Part shown: positions 9,516-18,881 of the stretch, piece by piece | Layout: the number at the start of each line of letters is the position of its first letter | How positions within the stretch are numbered: the stretch's first letter is position 1 | Source: JAXGXJ01 sp963829545 | Lineage (GTDB): Bacteria > Actinomycetota > Thermoleophilia > RBG-16-64-13 | NCBI GenBank assembly: GCA_963829545.1 | Contig: CAWHIX010000011.1 | Coordinates: 248,001-312,000 of the forward strand | DNA length: 64,000 bases | Direction: 5' to 3' | Position numbers and translations under genes: made by a program | Notes under the pieces: model-generated | Told to the model about the DNA's origin: nothing | The model's database searches: none | The model's input: only the letters and a program-made list of their open reading frames with translations

Positions 9516-10730
9516 ATGAGGCGTGACTACCGCTGGGTCGTACTGGCGATGGCCGTCCTGGGCACGTTCGCGGCTATCGGCTTCGGGCGCTTCGCCTACA
9601 GCGCCGTCCTGCCATCCATGCAGGAGGCGCTCGGTCTCAGCGCCGCGGCCGCCGGTTCGCTGGCCTCGTGGAACCTGGTGGGCTATACGGCCATGGCACT
9701 CGGCGGAGGTCTGCTCGCGTCGCGGTTCGGCTCCCGTATAGTCATCGCACTTGGGCTGTCCATCACCGCCGTGGGCATGCTGGTCACCGGCCTTGCGGAC
9801 GATCTTGTCACCGCCTCCGTCGCCCGCCTGCTGACGGGCGTGGGCAACGGGATGGTGCTCGCTCCTGCCATCGCCCTCATGGCCGCCTGGTTCGAGCCCC
9901 GCAGGCTCGGCCTGGCATCGACGATAGTCTCGTCCGGCGCCGGCCTGGGTCTCGTCTTGGTGGGGCCAGTCGTCCCGTACATAATCGCTTGGGGCGGCGA
10001 GGACGGCTGGCGGTTCGCCTGGTACTTCTTCGTGGTCGTGACTCTGCTCGTGGCCGTCCTTTCGGCGGTCCTGCTGCGGAACCGACCACACTCGTCCGCC
10101 GGTCCGCGGAAGGCCTCCGGCGCAGGCGTGCTCCACGGTTTTGCCCAGGTCTTGCGCTCCGGCTACGCCTGGCATCTCGGTCTGGTCTATCTCCTCTTCG
10201 GCTTCGCGTTCATGACCTTCCTCACGTTCTTTCAGAAACGGTTGATAGCCGACCTCGGCTACGCCAGCGCCACTGCCGGGCTCGTCTTCCTGGCTGTGGG
10301 GGTGGCCAGCGTGGTCTTTGGACTCGTGTACGGGCTCGTCTCCGATCGCTTCGGTCGCGGACGGGCCATGGCGACGACGTTGGTCCTCGAAGCCTGCGCC
10401 GCCGCCCTGTTCGGGACCAGTCCCGGCATCGTCCTACTGGTCGTGGCGGCGGTGCTGTTCGGATCGGGCGCCTTCAGCATGCCCGGCTTGATGGGAGCGG
10501 CCTGCGGAGACCGCTTTGGCGCGAGGCTGGCCGCGGGGGCCTTGGGGTTCGTCACCATCTTCATCGGAGTGGGGCAGGCGCTGGGACCGTACGTGGGTGG
10601 CACCCTGGCGGACGCCTTGTCCTCGTTCGGGCCGTCGTATCTCGTCGCCGCCGGCGTGTTCCTCTTGGCGGCCGTCGCCGCTCTGCTCTTGGATACTCGG
10701 CGGGGTGGGCGGCGGGCGCCAGGTCCGTGA
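9516..10730 (+). CDS. MFS transporter (YbfB/YjiJ type)
   Basis: A 404-residue inner-membrane permease with about 12 hydrophobic segments. The start GRFAYSAVLPSMQEALGLS near residues 24-42 is typical of the YbfB/YjiJ branch of the MFS. The central loop VSDRFGRGRAM (about 272-282) is the MFS loop motif of the second half. ATG 9516 has only a weak ribosome site. The gene stands alone between minus-strand neighbours. Substrate unknown. Confidence 0.85.
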   Translation: MRRDYRWVVLAMAVLGTFAAIGFGRFAYSAVLPSMQEALGLSAAAAGSLASWNLVGYTAMALGGGLLASRFGSRIVIALGLSITAVGMLVTGLADDLVTASVARLLTGVGNGMVLAPAIALMAAWFEPRRLGLASTIVSSGAGLGLVLVGPVVPYIIAWGGEDGWRFAWYFFVVVTLLVAVLSAVLLRNRPHSSAGPRKASGAGVLHGFAQVLRSGYAWHLGLVYLLFGFAFMTFLTFFQKRLIADLGYASATAGLVFLAVGVASVVFGLVYGLVSDRFGRGRAMATTLVLEACAAALFGTSPGIVLLVVAAVLFGSGAFSMPGLMGAACGDRFGARLAAGALGFVTIFIGVGQALGPYVGGTLADALSSFGPSYLVAAGVFLLAAVAALLLDTRRGGRRAPGP

Positions 10731-10799
10731 CGGCCCGGCGGCGGGCCGCCGGTCGGTGACGAGCGGTCGCCGCGCGCTACCAGGTCGTGGCGATGCAGG

Positions 10800-11969
10800 C
10801 TACATCCCCGGGATGCGCGGCACCTTCCCGAGCTTCGTCAGTTCGAAGTAGCGGCCCCAACTCTTCTTGAGCCAGTGCCCCACCACGGGCATGGGCACGA
10901 AGACCGCGCGCTTGTCGTCGCGATAGACGAAGCCGGCCCCGTTTCCCATGTCCATGACGCACAGGATGCACAGGTGGTCGATGTAGCTCTCGGGCCTGCC
11001 CCTGCCGGTCTCCTTGCGCTGGATGTCGTTCGCGGCGATGCGGGCCATCATCTCGGCGACGTGGCCCTGTTTCGCCTTCCATTCGGGTCCCTCCAGCGCG
11101 GCTGCGTCACCGACGGCGTAGAGCCAGGGATGGCCTGCCACCTCGCACGTCGGGGTGATGGTGACGAACCCGGCCTCGCTCTGGGGAAGATCGGAGGCCT
11201 TGACCAGCGGATGGCCATCGCCTGCAGCGATGAACATGGTCAGGTCGGCGTCGACGCGGCTTTCGTCCTCGAAGACGACGCCCTTCTCGTCGAACTCGAC
11301 GATCTTCTTGCCCACGCGCTGCTCGATGCCCAGCGAGGTGAACATCTTGTCCATCGTGCCCACCGTCTTCTCGCCCATGCGGATACCGGGCTTGGGCATA
11401 GGGGCGAAGAAGACCAGCTTGAACTTGTCTCGCAGGCCCCGGCGTCTCAGGAGATTGTGAACGTTGAGGAGGAACTCGAAAGCCGGTCCGCCGCGCACCC
11501 CGCTCGAGTCTTTGGGGTTGCCTCCGAAGCCTACGGCGATCGTCCCGCTCCCCTTGGCCAGCAGGGCGTCGAGCCGCTCTTGGACTTTGAGGCTCTCCTC
11601 GGGCGCGCCACAGATGGAGAGCACGTGCTCCTTACCCTTGTGCTGCATCTTGCCGGCGCCGAGGGCCAGCACAGCGTAGTCGAAGCCGGAGCGCGGGCCC
11701 CGGCGCTCGAGGGTGACGGTCTTGGTGGCAGCGTCGACGCCGGTCACTCTGTCGATGGTCACACTGAACCCGTGCGCGCGGCCGATATCGACCAGGGGGA
11801 TGCTGACCTTGTCGAAGGATTTCTCCCCGGTGGGGATCCAGATGGCCAGTGGATAGACGAACAGGTAGGCGCGCTCGGACACGAGTTCGACCGTGTAGCC
11901 TTTCTTGCGGAGCGCGACGGCCGCCTCCACACCCCCGATGCCTCCGCCGAGCACCATGATCCGCTTCAT
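10800..11969 (-). CDS. SQR-like NAD(P)/FAD-dependent oxidoreductase
   Basis: A 389-residue flavoprotein. The FAD-binding Rossmann motif GGGIGGVEAA (residues 8-17), the second dinucleotide domain around IAVGFGGNP (about 143-151) and the FAD-contact motif LYAVGDAA (about 291-298) give the two-dinucleotide fold of the sulfide:quinone oxidoreductase / type II NADH dehydrogenase superfamily. Cysteines at TPTCEVAG and in CILCVMD could be redox-active, but the SQR cysteine trio cannot be assigned by eye. A palindrome at 12006-12021 resembles operators of sulfur/copper-responsive CsoR-type repressors, which supports a sulfur role. Convergent with the MFS at 9516. Confidence 0.78.
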   Translation of the reverse strand: MKRIMVLGGGIGGVEAAVALRKKGYTVELVSERAYLFVYPLAIWIPTGEKSFDKVSIPLVDIGRAHGFSVTIDRVTGVDAATKTVTLERRGPRSGFDYAVLALGAGKMQHKGKEHVLSICGAPEESLKVQERLDALLAKGSGTIAVGFGGNPKDSSGVRGGPAFEFLLNVHNLLRRRGLRDKFKLVFFAPMPKPGIRMGEKTVGTMDKMFTSLGIEQRVGKKIVEFDEKGVVFEDESRVDADLTMFIAAGDGHPLVKASDLPQSEAGFVTITPTCEVAGHPWLYAVGDAAALEGPEWKAKQGHVAEMMARIAANDIQRKETGRGRPESYIDHLCILCVMDMGNGAGFVYRDDKRAVFVPMPVVGHWLKKSWGRYFELTKLGKVPRIPGM

Positions 11970-12005
11970 CGAACCTCTCCCTCCACGCCGAACACCGCCA
12001 CTTGT

Positions 12006-12021
12006 ATACCCTGTAGGGTAT
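12006..12021 (-). promoter_or_regulatory. Palindromic operator ATACCC-N4-GGGTAT
   Basis: A perfect inverted repeat, ATACCC TGTA GGGTAT, lies 37-52 bases upstream of the SQR-like start. It resembles operators of the CsoR/CstR/RcnR-like repressors, whose sites are G/C-tract palindromes flanked by AT. No csoR-like gene is in the window. Confidence 0.5.
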
Positions 12022-12288
12022 CACGACCGGTGAGGTCAGTCGCCGGCCGGCAGGCGTGATGGGGTCTGTTGCCGGCTCGGTCGGCGTTGCAGGATTGCTC
12101 TACCCTGTTGCGGGCGGTGCGACACCTGCCGCGGCCGGTTCCCGTCGTAGCGCGGCGCGTCGTCCTTGCCCACTCGCGCCTGCGTCGGCTAAGCTGGAGC
12201 CCCTTGATGGGCGTATGTCACGTCTTCCGTCAGAGGTATTGGGCGCCTGCGGCCGTCGCGGGTGCATGGGTCAGGCAAGGAGGCTGTC

Positions 12289-12750
12289 GTGGCGAGTGAG
12301 AAGTTCGAGCGGGCCAAGGAACAGGCGATGGCGGGGTACCTCGATCCCGGTCCTCACCATCTGAACTGCGCTCAGGCCGTGATGCGCTGCGGCCTGCTGG
12401 CTATGGACCAGGACCCCGACCTCACTTACTACGCCTCCTTCCTCGGCGGGGGCATGGCCAGGATGGGGCTGGTGTGCGGCGCCCTGTCGGGCGCCGCCCT
12501 GTCGCTCGGTCTGTACGAGCATCTTCAGGCCGAGAAGGGCGTGAAGAGCCCGGTCTCCTCGTTCGACTGGCTGCAGGGACTGGCGCGGGACTTCGAGGCG
12601 AAGTTCGGATCGACCGCGTGCAAAGGGCTGCTCGGCTGCGACATCAGCACGGCGGAAGGTTTCAGACAGGCCAAGAAGACCCAGGCTACGAAGGACTGCC
12701 CGGAGTTCGTCTCCTGGACCTGCGACCGCTTGGCGGAAGTACTCGGCTAG
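12289..12750 (+). CDS. C_GCAxxG_C_C family redox protein
   Basis: A 153-residue protein starting at GTG 12289, chosen because AAGGAGG (12277-12283) sits just upstream. The conserved cysteines fit the family name: LNCAQAV (residues about 23-29), VCGALSGAA (about 64-72), then TACKGLLGC and KDCPEF. These small proteins are thought to bind metal or an Fe-S cluster and are often encoded beside redox genes. Its TAG overlaps the telA stop of the opposite strand within the tetranucleotide CTAG (12747-12750). Confidence 0.82.
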   Translation: MASEKFERAKEQAMAGYLDPGPHHLNCAQAVMRCGLLAMDQDPDLTYYASFLGGGMARMGLVCGALSGAALSLGLYEHLQAEKGVKSPVSSFDWLQGLARDFEAKFGSTACKGLLGCDISTAEGFRQAKKTQATKDCPEFVSWTCDRLAEVLG

Positions 12751-13925
12751 GTGCTCGACGCCTCAGGCAGGCTCGGTCTGGCCAGATCGACCAGCTTGTT
12801 CTTGAGCTCGGCTTCGAGACGCAGTAGTTCCACCTCTGCCTGCACCCGTCGCGCGTGACCCTCGCTCTGGATGCGTATGGTCTCCTCCAGAGTGGCGATG
12901 AGGTCGTCGTTGACCTTGCGCAGGGTCTCGACGTCCACGATCCCCCGCTCGATCTCGCGGGCCGCGGCCGCGGAGCCTGTCCGTAGCATCTCCGCGTTCT
13001 TCGCGAGCAGCTCGTTGGACGTGTCGGTGACCGCCTTCTGCAGGGCCAGGGCCTGCTGCTGCCGGTAGAGGCTGAGGGCGATGATGATCTGGTTCTTCCA
13101 CAGGGGGATGGTGTTGGTCACCGACGTCTGGATCTTCTCGACCAGGCCCTGATCGTTGGCCTGGATGAGGCGGACCTGCGGCGCCGTCTGGATGGCGATA
13201 GTCCGGGTCAGCTTGAGGTCGTGGAGCCGACGCTCGAAGCGGAGTATCGCCTGGCGGAAGTCGACCAGTTGTTGGGCTACCAGCGGGTCCGACGAAGTCC
13301 TCGGCCTCGACCTCCATGGCCGGCAGCAGCTCGGTGCTCAGGTCCTCCAGAGTCTCGTCTCCGGCGACGATATAGAGGTCGAGCTGACGCAGATACTCCA
13401 GATTGAGCTCGTACATCTTGTCGAGAACCGTGAGGTCCTTCAGCAGGCCCATGCGGGTCCGCTCCAGCCCGGTGATGAGCTTCTCCAGACTCGAGGAGAG
13501 CTTCTCGTAGCGGGTCTCGAAGCGTTTGAAACCGTCGAGGAACTTCCCCACCAGAGGGATGCGCGAGCCGGAGCCGCCCTTGGCCAGGGCGTCCACGTTG
13601 AGCTCCCTCACTTTGCCCAGGAGCAGGGTGAGCGCTTGCCCCGCTTCGCCGGTGTCGCGGGTGCGGACGTCGGCCAGCAGGGAATCCGCGAAAGCCGAGA
13701 TCTTGTTCTGTGCCGTCAGGCCGTACTGGAGCACCATCTGAGTGTCGGTCACGTCGATGGATTCACGTATGGCGTCCACCCGGGCCTGCTCTTCGGGTGT
13801 CAACTCCCGTGATTTGGGCGGGCGGTCTCTGCCTCGGATGGTAGAGCGGCTCCCACCTCTCCGGGGAGCACCGGTTCGAAGCCGGGGGAAAGGTCGGTCG
13901 GGCGAGGGGCTGCGTCGTCGGTCAT
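12747..13925 (-). CDS. TelA/KlaA-like toxic anion resistance protein (two frameshifts)
   Basis: The family of tellurite/toxic-anion resistance proteins (PF05816). Start ATG 13925 is preferred because CAGGAGGT lies immediately upstream (13931-13938 on the plus strand) and the frame gives an acidic N-terminus. Near 13810 the frame shifts into the segment beginning RELTPEEQARVDAI, and near 13285 it shifts again into the conserved C-terminal part TNTIPLWKNQIIIALSLYRQ. The helical, coiled-coil-rich composition is typical. It is downstream of the XpaC-like gene, with which TelA proteins are commonly paired. Cytoplasmic; biochemical role unsettled. Confidence 0.82.
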
Positions 13926-13961
13926 CGGGCACCTCCTGTGGTCATCGGACGCTTCCAGCCG

Positions 13962-15029
13962 TCATTTCGCGGTACCTGGGCGGCGCATCGGGGTGACGGT
14001 CCCGGGTGCCGTCGCCGTCCCGGACCCCGCGGTGGGTCCCGAGCCGGTCGCTGGTCCGGAGCCCGTAGCGAGCCCAGAGTTGAAGCGTTCTTCCATCTGG
14101 ACGGTCTTGTCGAGCAGGGCGATCTCGCTGTCGAGGTCGAGCAGGTCGAGCTGGAGCAGGGATTCGAGCTGGCTGTCGAAGGCCCGTTGTATCCCGGGAA
14201 GAGAGCTCTCGGCCTGGGCCAGGGTCTTCCGGACCTCGGGTGAAGAGCTGTCCCGAGCCACGAGCTGCTCGTACCCGGCGACGATGCGGGCCGCCGCCTC
14301 AAGATAGTAGGTCAGGAAGCCCCGGGCCACGTCGATCCGCTCGGGCCGCTTCTGGATCTCGGCCAGGATCTGCCGGGCGGTGACGCACAGCTGCGCGACG
14401 GCCCGGCGGGTCTCGGGCTTGGCGATGCGATTGGCAGCGTCGCTCATCTCGCCCACTTCCTGGTAGGCCTCGCGCAAGGCCTGGGCTACGTTCTGGTCAA
14501 GGCTTCTCGCCAGGTCAGGTCGTTGCGAGCCGGCGACCATCATCGGCGGCGCGGGCACCGACCCGAGGGGCGGATCGCCGAACATGAGCGCGCGGTAGCG
14601 GGGACGCAGCGTGACCGCGTGCACGAAGGAGACCACGGCTACGACGATCTGCACCGCGACCGCATACCAGAAGTACGGCGAGCCTATGGCGGCGATGGCA
14701 GCGGCCAGGGGCAGGAGATACACGAAGCCCCAGGCGAGCCACTGCGGCTGACGTGCGCGGAGGCTGATGTAGACGAAGGCCAGCCAGTTGAGGAACCCCA
14801 GGGTCAGCGTGAGCAGGATCCAGTTCGAGTGCCTCCACCAGAAGCGGACGTGGTAGGGAGTCACCTTCGTGATCACCGGCGTTCGCAGGGGCTTCCCTCC
14901 GGGGGAGCTCAGCGGCATGAGCTGCTGCACCTCTCGTACCCGATTGGGTGGGTGGCCGGACTCGCACGACCCGTTGGGCCCCACCCACACCCAGCGACCA
15001 CAGGCCTCGCAGTATCCGCCGACAGGCAT
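13962..15029 (-). CDS. XpaC-like membrane protein (5-bromo-4-chloroindolyl phosphate hydrolysis family)
   Basis: A 355-residue protein. A short N-terminal zinc-ribbon-like start (YCEACGRWVW...CESGH) precedes several hydrophobic segments (about residues 60-140), followed by a long helical domain and a Gly/Ser/Thr/Pro-rich tail of GSGPATGSGPTAGS type. The helical domain and the position 36 bases upstream of telA match the XpaC-TelA pair. The role is probably structural or membrane-stress related; the name derives from an indirect phenotype. Confidence 0.68.
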   Translation of the reverse strand: MPVGGYCEACGRWVWVGPNGSCESGHPPNRVREVQQLMPLSSPGGKPLRTPVITKVTPYHVRFWWRHSNWILLTLTLGFLNWLAFVYISLRARQPQWLAWGFVYLLPLAAAIAAIGSPYFWYAVAVQIVVAVVSFVHAVTLRPRYRALMFGDPPLGSVPAPPMMVAGSQRPDLARSLDQNVAQALREAYQEVGEMSDAANRIAKPETRRAVAQLCVTARQILAEIQKRPERIDVARGFLTYYLEAAARIVAGYEQLVARDSSSPEVRKTLAQAESSLPGIQRAFDSQLESLLQLDLLDLDSEIALLDKTVQMEERFNSGLATGSGPATGSGPTAGSGTATAPGTVTPMRRPGTAK

Positions 15030-15207
15030 CCTGTGTTACTCCCTGCTCCCCACTCCGGTGCGCGGCTCGGCCCGCACCGGCTCTTCTGCTGCATGGCTGC
15101 ATAGTACCCCAAGCAGTCACGACCGGCAGGGAGTGGGCGGCGGGGATGGCTTCGGGGGTTCTCAGCCGCTACTCTGTTTCGTGTTACGGCGAAAAGGAGG
15201 CGCGACC

Positions 15208-16634
15208 ATGAGCGACAGGGAAACCGACGGCCGGGCGCCGGTCGCGCTGGGGGTCGATACCGAGAGGGTCTCTTCCCTGCTTGAGGAGGAGGAAGCCCTC
15301 TTCGAAGCCACGCATCCTCGTTCGGGTGCTCTCTACTCTCGTGGCTTGCAGTCCTTCCTCTACGGCGCTCCCATGCACTGGATGCAGCAGTGGCCCGGCA
15401 GCTACCCCGTGTACGTGGCCGAAGCCAGGGGCGCTCACGTCACCGACGTCGACGGTCACGCATACGTCGACTTTGCCCTTGGCGACACCGGGGCCATGTT
15501 CGGCCACGCCAACCCCGCCGTTGCAGAAGCTGTCTGCGATCAACTCGGCCGCGGGGCTACCATGATGCTCCCGACAGAGGACAGCATCTGGGTGGGCGAG
15601 GCGCTTGCCCTGCGCTTCGGCCTCCCGTACTGGCAACTCACCACCTCGGCCACCGACGCCAATCGGTTCATCATCCGGCTGTGCCGCATGGTGTCCGGCC
15701 GGAACAAGGTGATCACCTTCAACTGCAACTACCACGGTAGTGTGGACGAGACCCAGGTCGAGCTCGACTCTGGCGGTCGGATGGTGCCGAGGACGGGGGT
15801 CCACCCGAACGCCATGGACCACGAGCAGACCACCCGATTGGTGGAGTTCAACGACATCGAGGGTCTCGAAGAGGCTCTGAGCCACGGGGATGTCGCCTGC
15901 GTCCTCACCGAGCCCGTGTTGACGAACATCGGCATGGTCCCGCCCGCCGCGGGGTTCCATGACGCCCTGCGCGAGCTGAGTCGCCGCTACGGCGCGGCGC
16001 TCGTCATCGACGAGACCCACACCATCTCTACGGGCCCGGGCGGTTATACGCGGGCCTATGGCCTCGACCCCGATTTCTTCGTCCTGGGCAAGAGCATCGC
16101 GGGGGGCATACCCGTCGCCGTGTGGGGGACCACGCAGGAGATGGCCGCACGGATCTGGTCCGTCCTGCCGCACTTCCGGTCGGGCCAGGACATCAACCAC
16201 TTCGGTTTCGGGGGCACTCTGGCAGGCAGCGCCCTCCAGATCAGAGCCATCCGCGCGACGTTGGACAAGGTCATGACCGACGACAACTACCGTCACATGT
16301 CCGATCTGGCGGAGAGGATGGAACGGGGCATCGCCGAGATCCTGCGCAGGCACGGACTGCCCTGGCACGTGACCCGCATAGGCGCAGGGTGGAGTACCTG
16401 TTCAGGCCGCACACGCCCCGCAACGGCGGCGAGGCCCATCGGGGCCGGCATGCCCTGCTCGAGGCGTTCATCCACCTCTATCTGCTCAACCGCGGAGTGC
16501 TTCTCACGCCTTTCCACAACATGGCCCTGATGTGTCCCTTCACCTCCGCCGCCGACGTCGACTTGCACGACCGGCTTCTCGATGAATGCATCGGGACCAT
16601 CAAAGGTGCGGGATCGGCCGGAGACGCAACGTGA
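15208..16634 (+). CDS. Class III PLP aminotransferase (glutamate-1-semialdehyde aminomutase-like; one frameshift)
   Basis: Start ATG 15208 with a strong AAAGGAGG site. A fold-type I aminotransferase: the PLP-contact region is visible in TTSATDANRFIIRLCRM, the DE of VIDETHT (about residues 269-275) and the Schiff-base lysine in VLGKSIAGG (Lys295). It resembles glutamate-1-semialdehyde aminomutase and related enzymes; nothing nearby makes tetrapyrroles, so another substrate is possible. At about 16386 a single-base shift moves to the frame ending at 16634, which supplies the normal C-terminal part (PFHNMALMCPFTSAADVD). The stop overlaps the next start by GTGA. Confidence 0.83.
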
Positions 16635-16993
16635 TCGTAGCGACCTACACGATGCTGGGCTTCATCCTGGGCTCCGTCCCCTTCGCGTTCTATCTGGCCA
16701 AGTACATCCTGGACGTCGACGTACGTGACTACGGACCGGACGGCAACCCCGGCCTCACGAAGGGCTGGGGCTTCCTCGTCTACGCGGCGACCTGCGGGAT
16801 ATTCTGGCGCCTGCAGACGGCGGACGCGTGGGCGACGGTCATGGGCCAACTGGGGCTGTTGGCCTTTCTGCTGGTCTCGGCGGCCGAGCCCTACCTACTG
16901 GCGGTGTGGGTGGTGCAGGGAGCCGTCGTTGTCTGGAAGCACCGCAAGGAACTCAGGCAAGTGCCGCGGCTGAGATCCTTCGACTTTGGCTAG
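16631..16993 (+). CDS. Short PlsY-like membrane protein (internally deleted acyltransferase?)
   Basis: GTG 16631 overlaps the aminotransferase stop (GTGA), implying translational coupling. The first 40 residues (GSVPFAFYLAKYI, then DVRDYGPDGNPGLTKG) match the start of glycerol-3-phosphate acyltransferase PlsY, and the end (VWKHRKELRQVPRLR) matches the PlsY C-terminus. The product is only 120 residues against about 200, and the central phosphate-binding motif (G-H-x-F-P and the GGKGVAT loop) is absent. It is either a deleted, inactive relative or a repurposed membrane protein. Three hydrophobic segments remain. Confidence 0.6.
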   Translation: MIVATYTMLGFILGSVPFAFYLAKYILDVDVRDYGPDGNPGLTKGWGFLVYAATCGIFWRLQTADAWATVMGQLGLLAFLLVSAAEPYLLAVWVVQGAVVVWKHRKELRQVPRLRSFDFG

Positions 16994-17003
16994 GAGGAAC
17001 CGA

Positions 17004-17996
17004 ATGGGGGAACGCGGGATCATCGCCGAGGGCATAGCCCGCTACTTCGAGGACGTCAAAGCCGTGGATGGAGTCGATCTATCCGTAGACTCGGGGCGCA
17101 TCTTCGGCTTTCTGGGCCCCAACGGGTCGGGCAAGACCACACTGGTCAAGGTGCTCACCACCATTCTCGCCCCGACGGCCGGCAAGGCGCGGGTGGCCGG
17201 CTTTGACGTGAGCACCCAACAGCATGAGGTCCGGGCGCGTGTCGGCGTGGCGCTGCAAGAGGTCGGACTCGACAACCTGATGACCGCGCGTGAGATGCTC
17301 GTGCTGCAGGCTCGCCTGTTCTCCGCCGACCAGACCGCCGCTCGGGCCGTGGCCGAGCGGCTCCTCCGCACCGTGGGTCTAGACGACGTCGACCCAAAAA
17401 AGCGCGTGGGGCAGTTCTCCGGCGGCATGAAGCGCCGCCTCGATCTCGCTCTGGCCCTGGTCAACGATCCGGAAGTCCTCTTTCTCGACGAGCCCACCAC
17501 AGGCCTAGACCCCGTGAGCCGTCTCGCCATCTGGGAGGAGGTGCGTCGTCTCAATCGGGAGCGTGGCATGACCATCTTCCTCACCACCCAGTACCTGGAG
17601 GAGGCCGACAAGCTGGCCGACGAAGTGGCCATCATCGACCGAGGCAAGATCGTGGCGCAGGGGGCGCCGCGAGCCCTCAAGAGAGAGATCGGCAATGAAG
17701 TAGTGACTCTGACCTTTGCCTCGGCGGAGACGGCGGAGAAGGCCGCGGAGGCCCTGGGGGACTTGGCTCCTTCTCGCCGGCTGTCGGGACACGAGCTCTT
17801 CTGTTACTTCGCGGCGGCCGCCGACAGACTGCCCGGGCTGATCCGAGCCCTCGACCAAGCGGGGATCCCCCTTGAGGGCCTGACCATGAGCGAGCCCACC
17901 CTGGACGACGTATTCCTGCGCGCCACGGGGCAGCGGATGGCCGGTCGGGAGGAGGCGCCCGGCATGACAGACATCGCGGGCGAGGCCACGGCATGA
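17004..17996 (+). CDS. ABC transporter ATP-binding protein (DrrA-like)
   Basis: Start ATG 17004 (18 bases in from the longest ORF) because AGGAGGA precedes it. Walker A GPNGSGKTT at residues 38-46, Q-loop ALQEVGL, signature FSGGMKRRLD, Walker B VLFLDEPTTGLDP and H-loop-type TTQYLEE (Gln in place of His) give a complete nucleotide-binding domain of the DrrA daunorubicin-resistance group. The C-terminal about 100 residues form the extension usual for this group. It pairs with the permease at 18022 as an exporter. The substrate is not predictable. Confidence 0.9.
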   Translation: MGERGIIAEGIARYFEDVKAVDGVDLSVDSGRIFGFLGPNGSGKTTLVKVLTTILAPTAGKARVAGFDVSTQQHEVRARVGVALQEVGLDNLMTAREMLVLQARLFSADQTAARAVAERLLRTVGLDDVDPKKRVGQFSGGMKRRLDLALALVNDPEVLFLDEPTTGLDPVSRLAIWEEVRRLNRERGMTIFLTTQYLEEADKLADEVAIIDRGKIVAQGAPRALKREIGNEVVTLTFASAETAEKAAEALGDLAPSRRLSGHELFCYFAAAADRLPGLIRALDQAGIPLEGLTMSEPTLDDVFLRATGQRMAGREEAPGMTDIAGEATA

Positions 17997-18021
17997 CCGG
18001 GTTCAACAGAGAGGCCACGGC

Positions 18022-18783
18022 ATGAGGGACATCCTGCTCCTCATCTCCCGTTCACTGCGCGACAGCCTGCGCATGCCTGCTGCTCTGATCCCCAATATAG
18101 CCATAAGCGTGTTCTTCCTCTTCGTGTTCAACGCCGGGCTCTCCTCGGTGGCCGATCTCCCCGGCTTCGAGGGGTCGTACTTGGCCTTCATCATCCCCGT
18201 TTCCATCGTCTCGGCGTCCGTGGGGGGAGCAGGGACGGCTGGGCAGATGCTGGTGCGCGACATAGAGTCGGGCTACTTCACCAAGCTCCTCCTGACCCCG
18301 GCCTCGCGGCTTGCCCTGGTGTGGGGCCCCATGGTGGCGGGGGCGGTGCTACTCGTCGCCCAGGTGATCCTCATCCTGGCTCTGGGGATAGCCATGGGGC
18401 TGCGGTCGGCCTCCGGCCCCCTGGGCTTGATCGTGATCCTGATCTTCGCGTTCCTCTGGGGCATGGCCTTCGCCGGGTACGCGGTCTTCATAGCCCTCAA
18501 GACCAAGAACGGCGCCGCGACCGAAGCGGCCACCTTCGCCTTCTTCCCCCTGATCTTCCTGTCCACCACCTTCGTCCCCGTGGAGTACATCACCGCAGGC
18601 TGGCTCAAGGTAGTGGCGACCATCAACCCCACCACTTACGTCTATGCTGCCATGCGCTCGCTGCTCATCGAGGGATGGGAGGTGGAGCCGCTGCTGATCG
18701 GCTTGGGGGTCATTCTGGCCTTCGCCACTCTGACCGGAGGTCTGGCCCTGCGCCAGGCGCGAAGGGCGACGCAACTGGGGTAG
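18022..18783 (+). CDS. ABC-2 type transporter permease (DrrB-like)
   Basis: A 253-residue integral membrane protein with about six transmembrane segments, of the ABC-2 family, encoded 25 bases after the DrrA-like ATPase. The segment FFPLIFLSTTFVPVEYITAG (about residues 173-192) is the characteristic ABC-2 exporter region. Together they form a drug- or lipid-type exporter. A strong hairpin terminator follows at 18804. Confidence 0.88.
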   Translation: MRDILLLISRSLRDSLRMPAALIPNIAISVFFLFVFNAGLSSVADLPGFEGSYLAFIIPVSIVSASVGGAGTAGQMLVRDIESGYFTKLLLTPASRLALVWGPMVAGAVLLVAQVILILALGIAMGLRSASGPLGLIVILIFAFLWGMAFAGYAVFIALKTKNGAATEAATFAFFPLIFLSTTFVPVEYITAGWLKVVATINPTTYVYAAMRSLLIEGWEVEPLLIGLGVILAFATLTGGLALRQARRATQLG

Positions 18784-18803
18784 CCGGCCGGCACCCACGT
18801 ATA

Positions 18804-18832
18804 GGAAAGGCCGCCCGGAGGGCGGCCTTTCC
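18804..18832. terminator. Bidirectional hairpin terminator
   Basis: A 13-bp perfect stem with a GGA loop (GGAAAGGCCGCCC pairing with GGGCGGCCTTTCC) lies between the convergent exporter and alkaline phosphatase genes. The stem ends in AAA/TTT, so it can serve both directions. Confidence 0.7.
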
Positions 18833-18881
18833 CTGGACCAAGGGGCAGCCGGCGGGGAGGTCGCGGCTGCTGGGAGGGGGG

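Noticed and set aside
10875..12059. Plus-strand ORF of 394 codons
   Set aside because: Antisense shadow of the SQR-like flavoprotein, which has clear FAD motifs.
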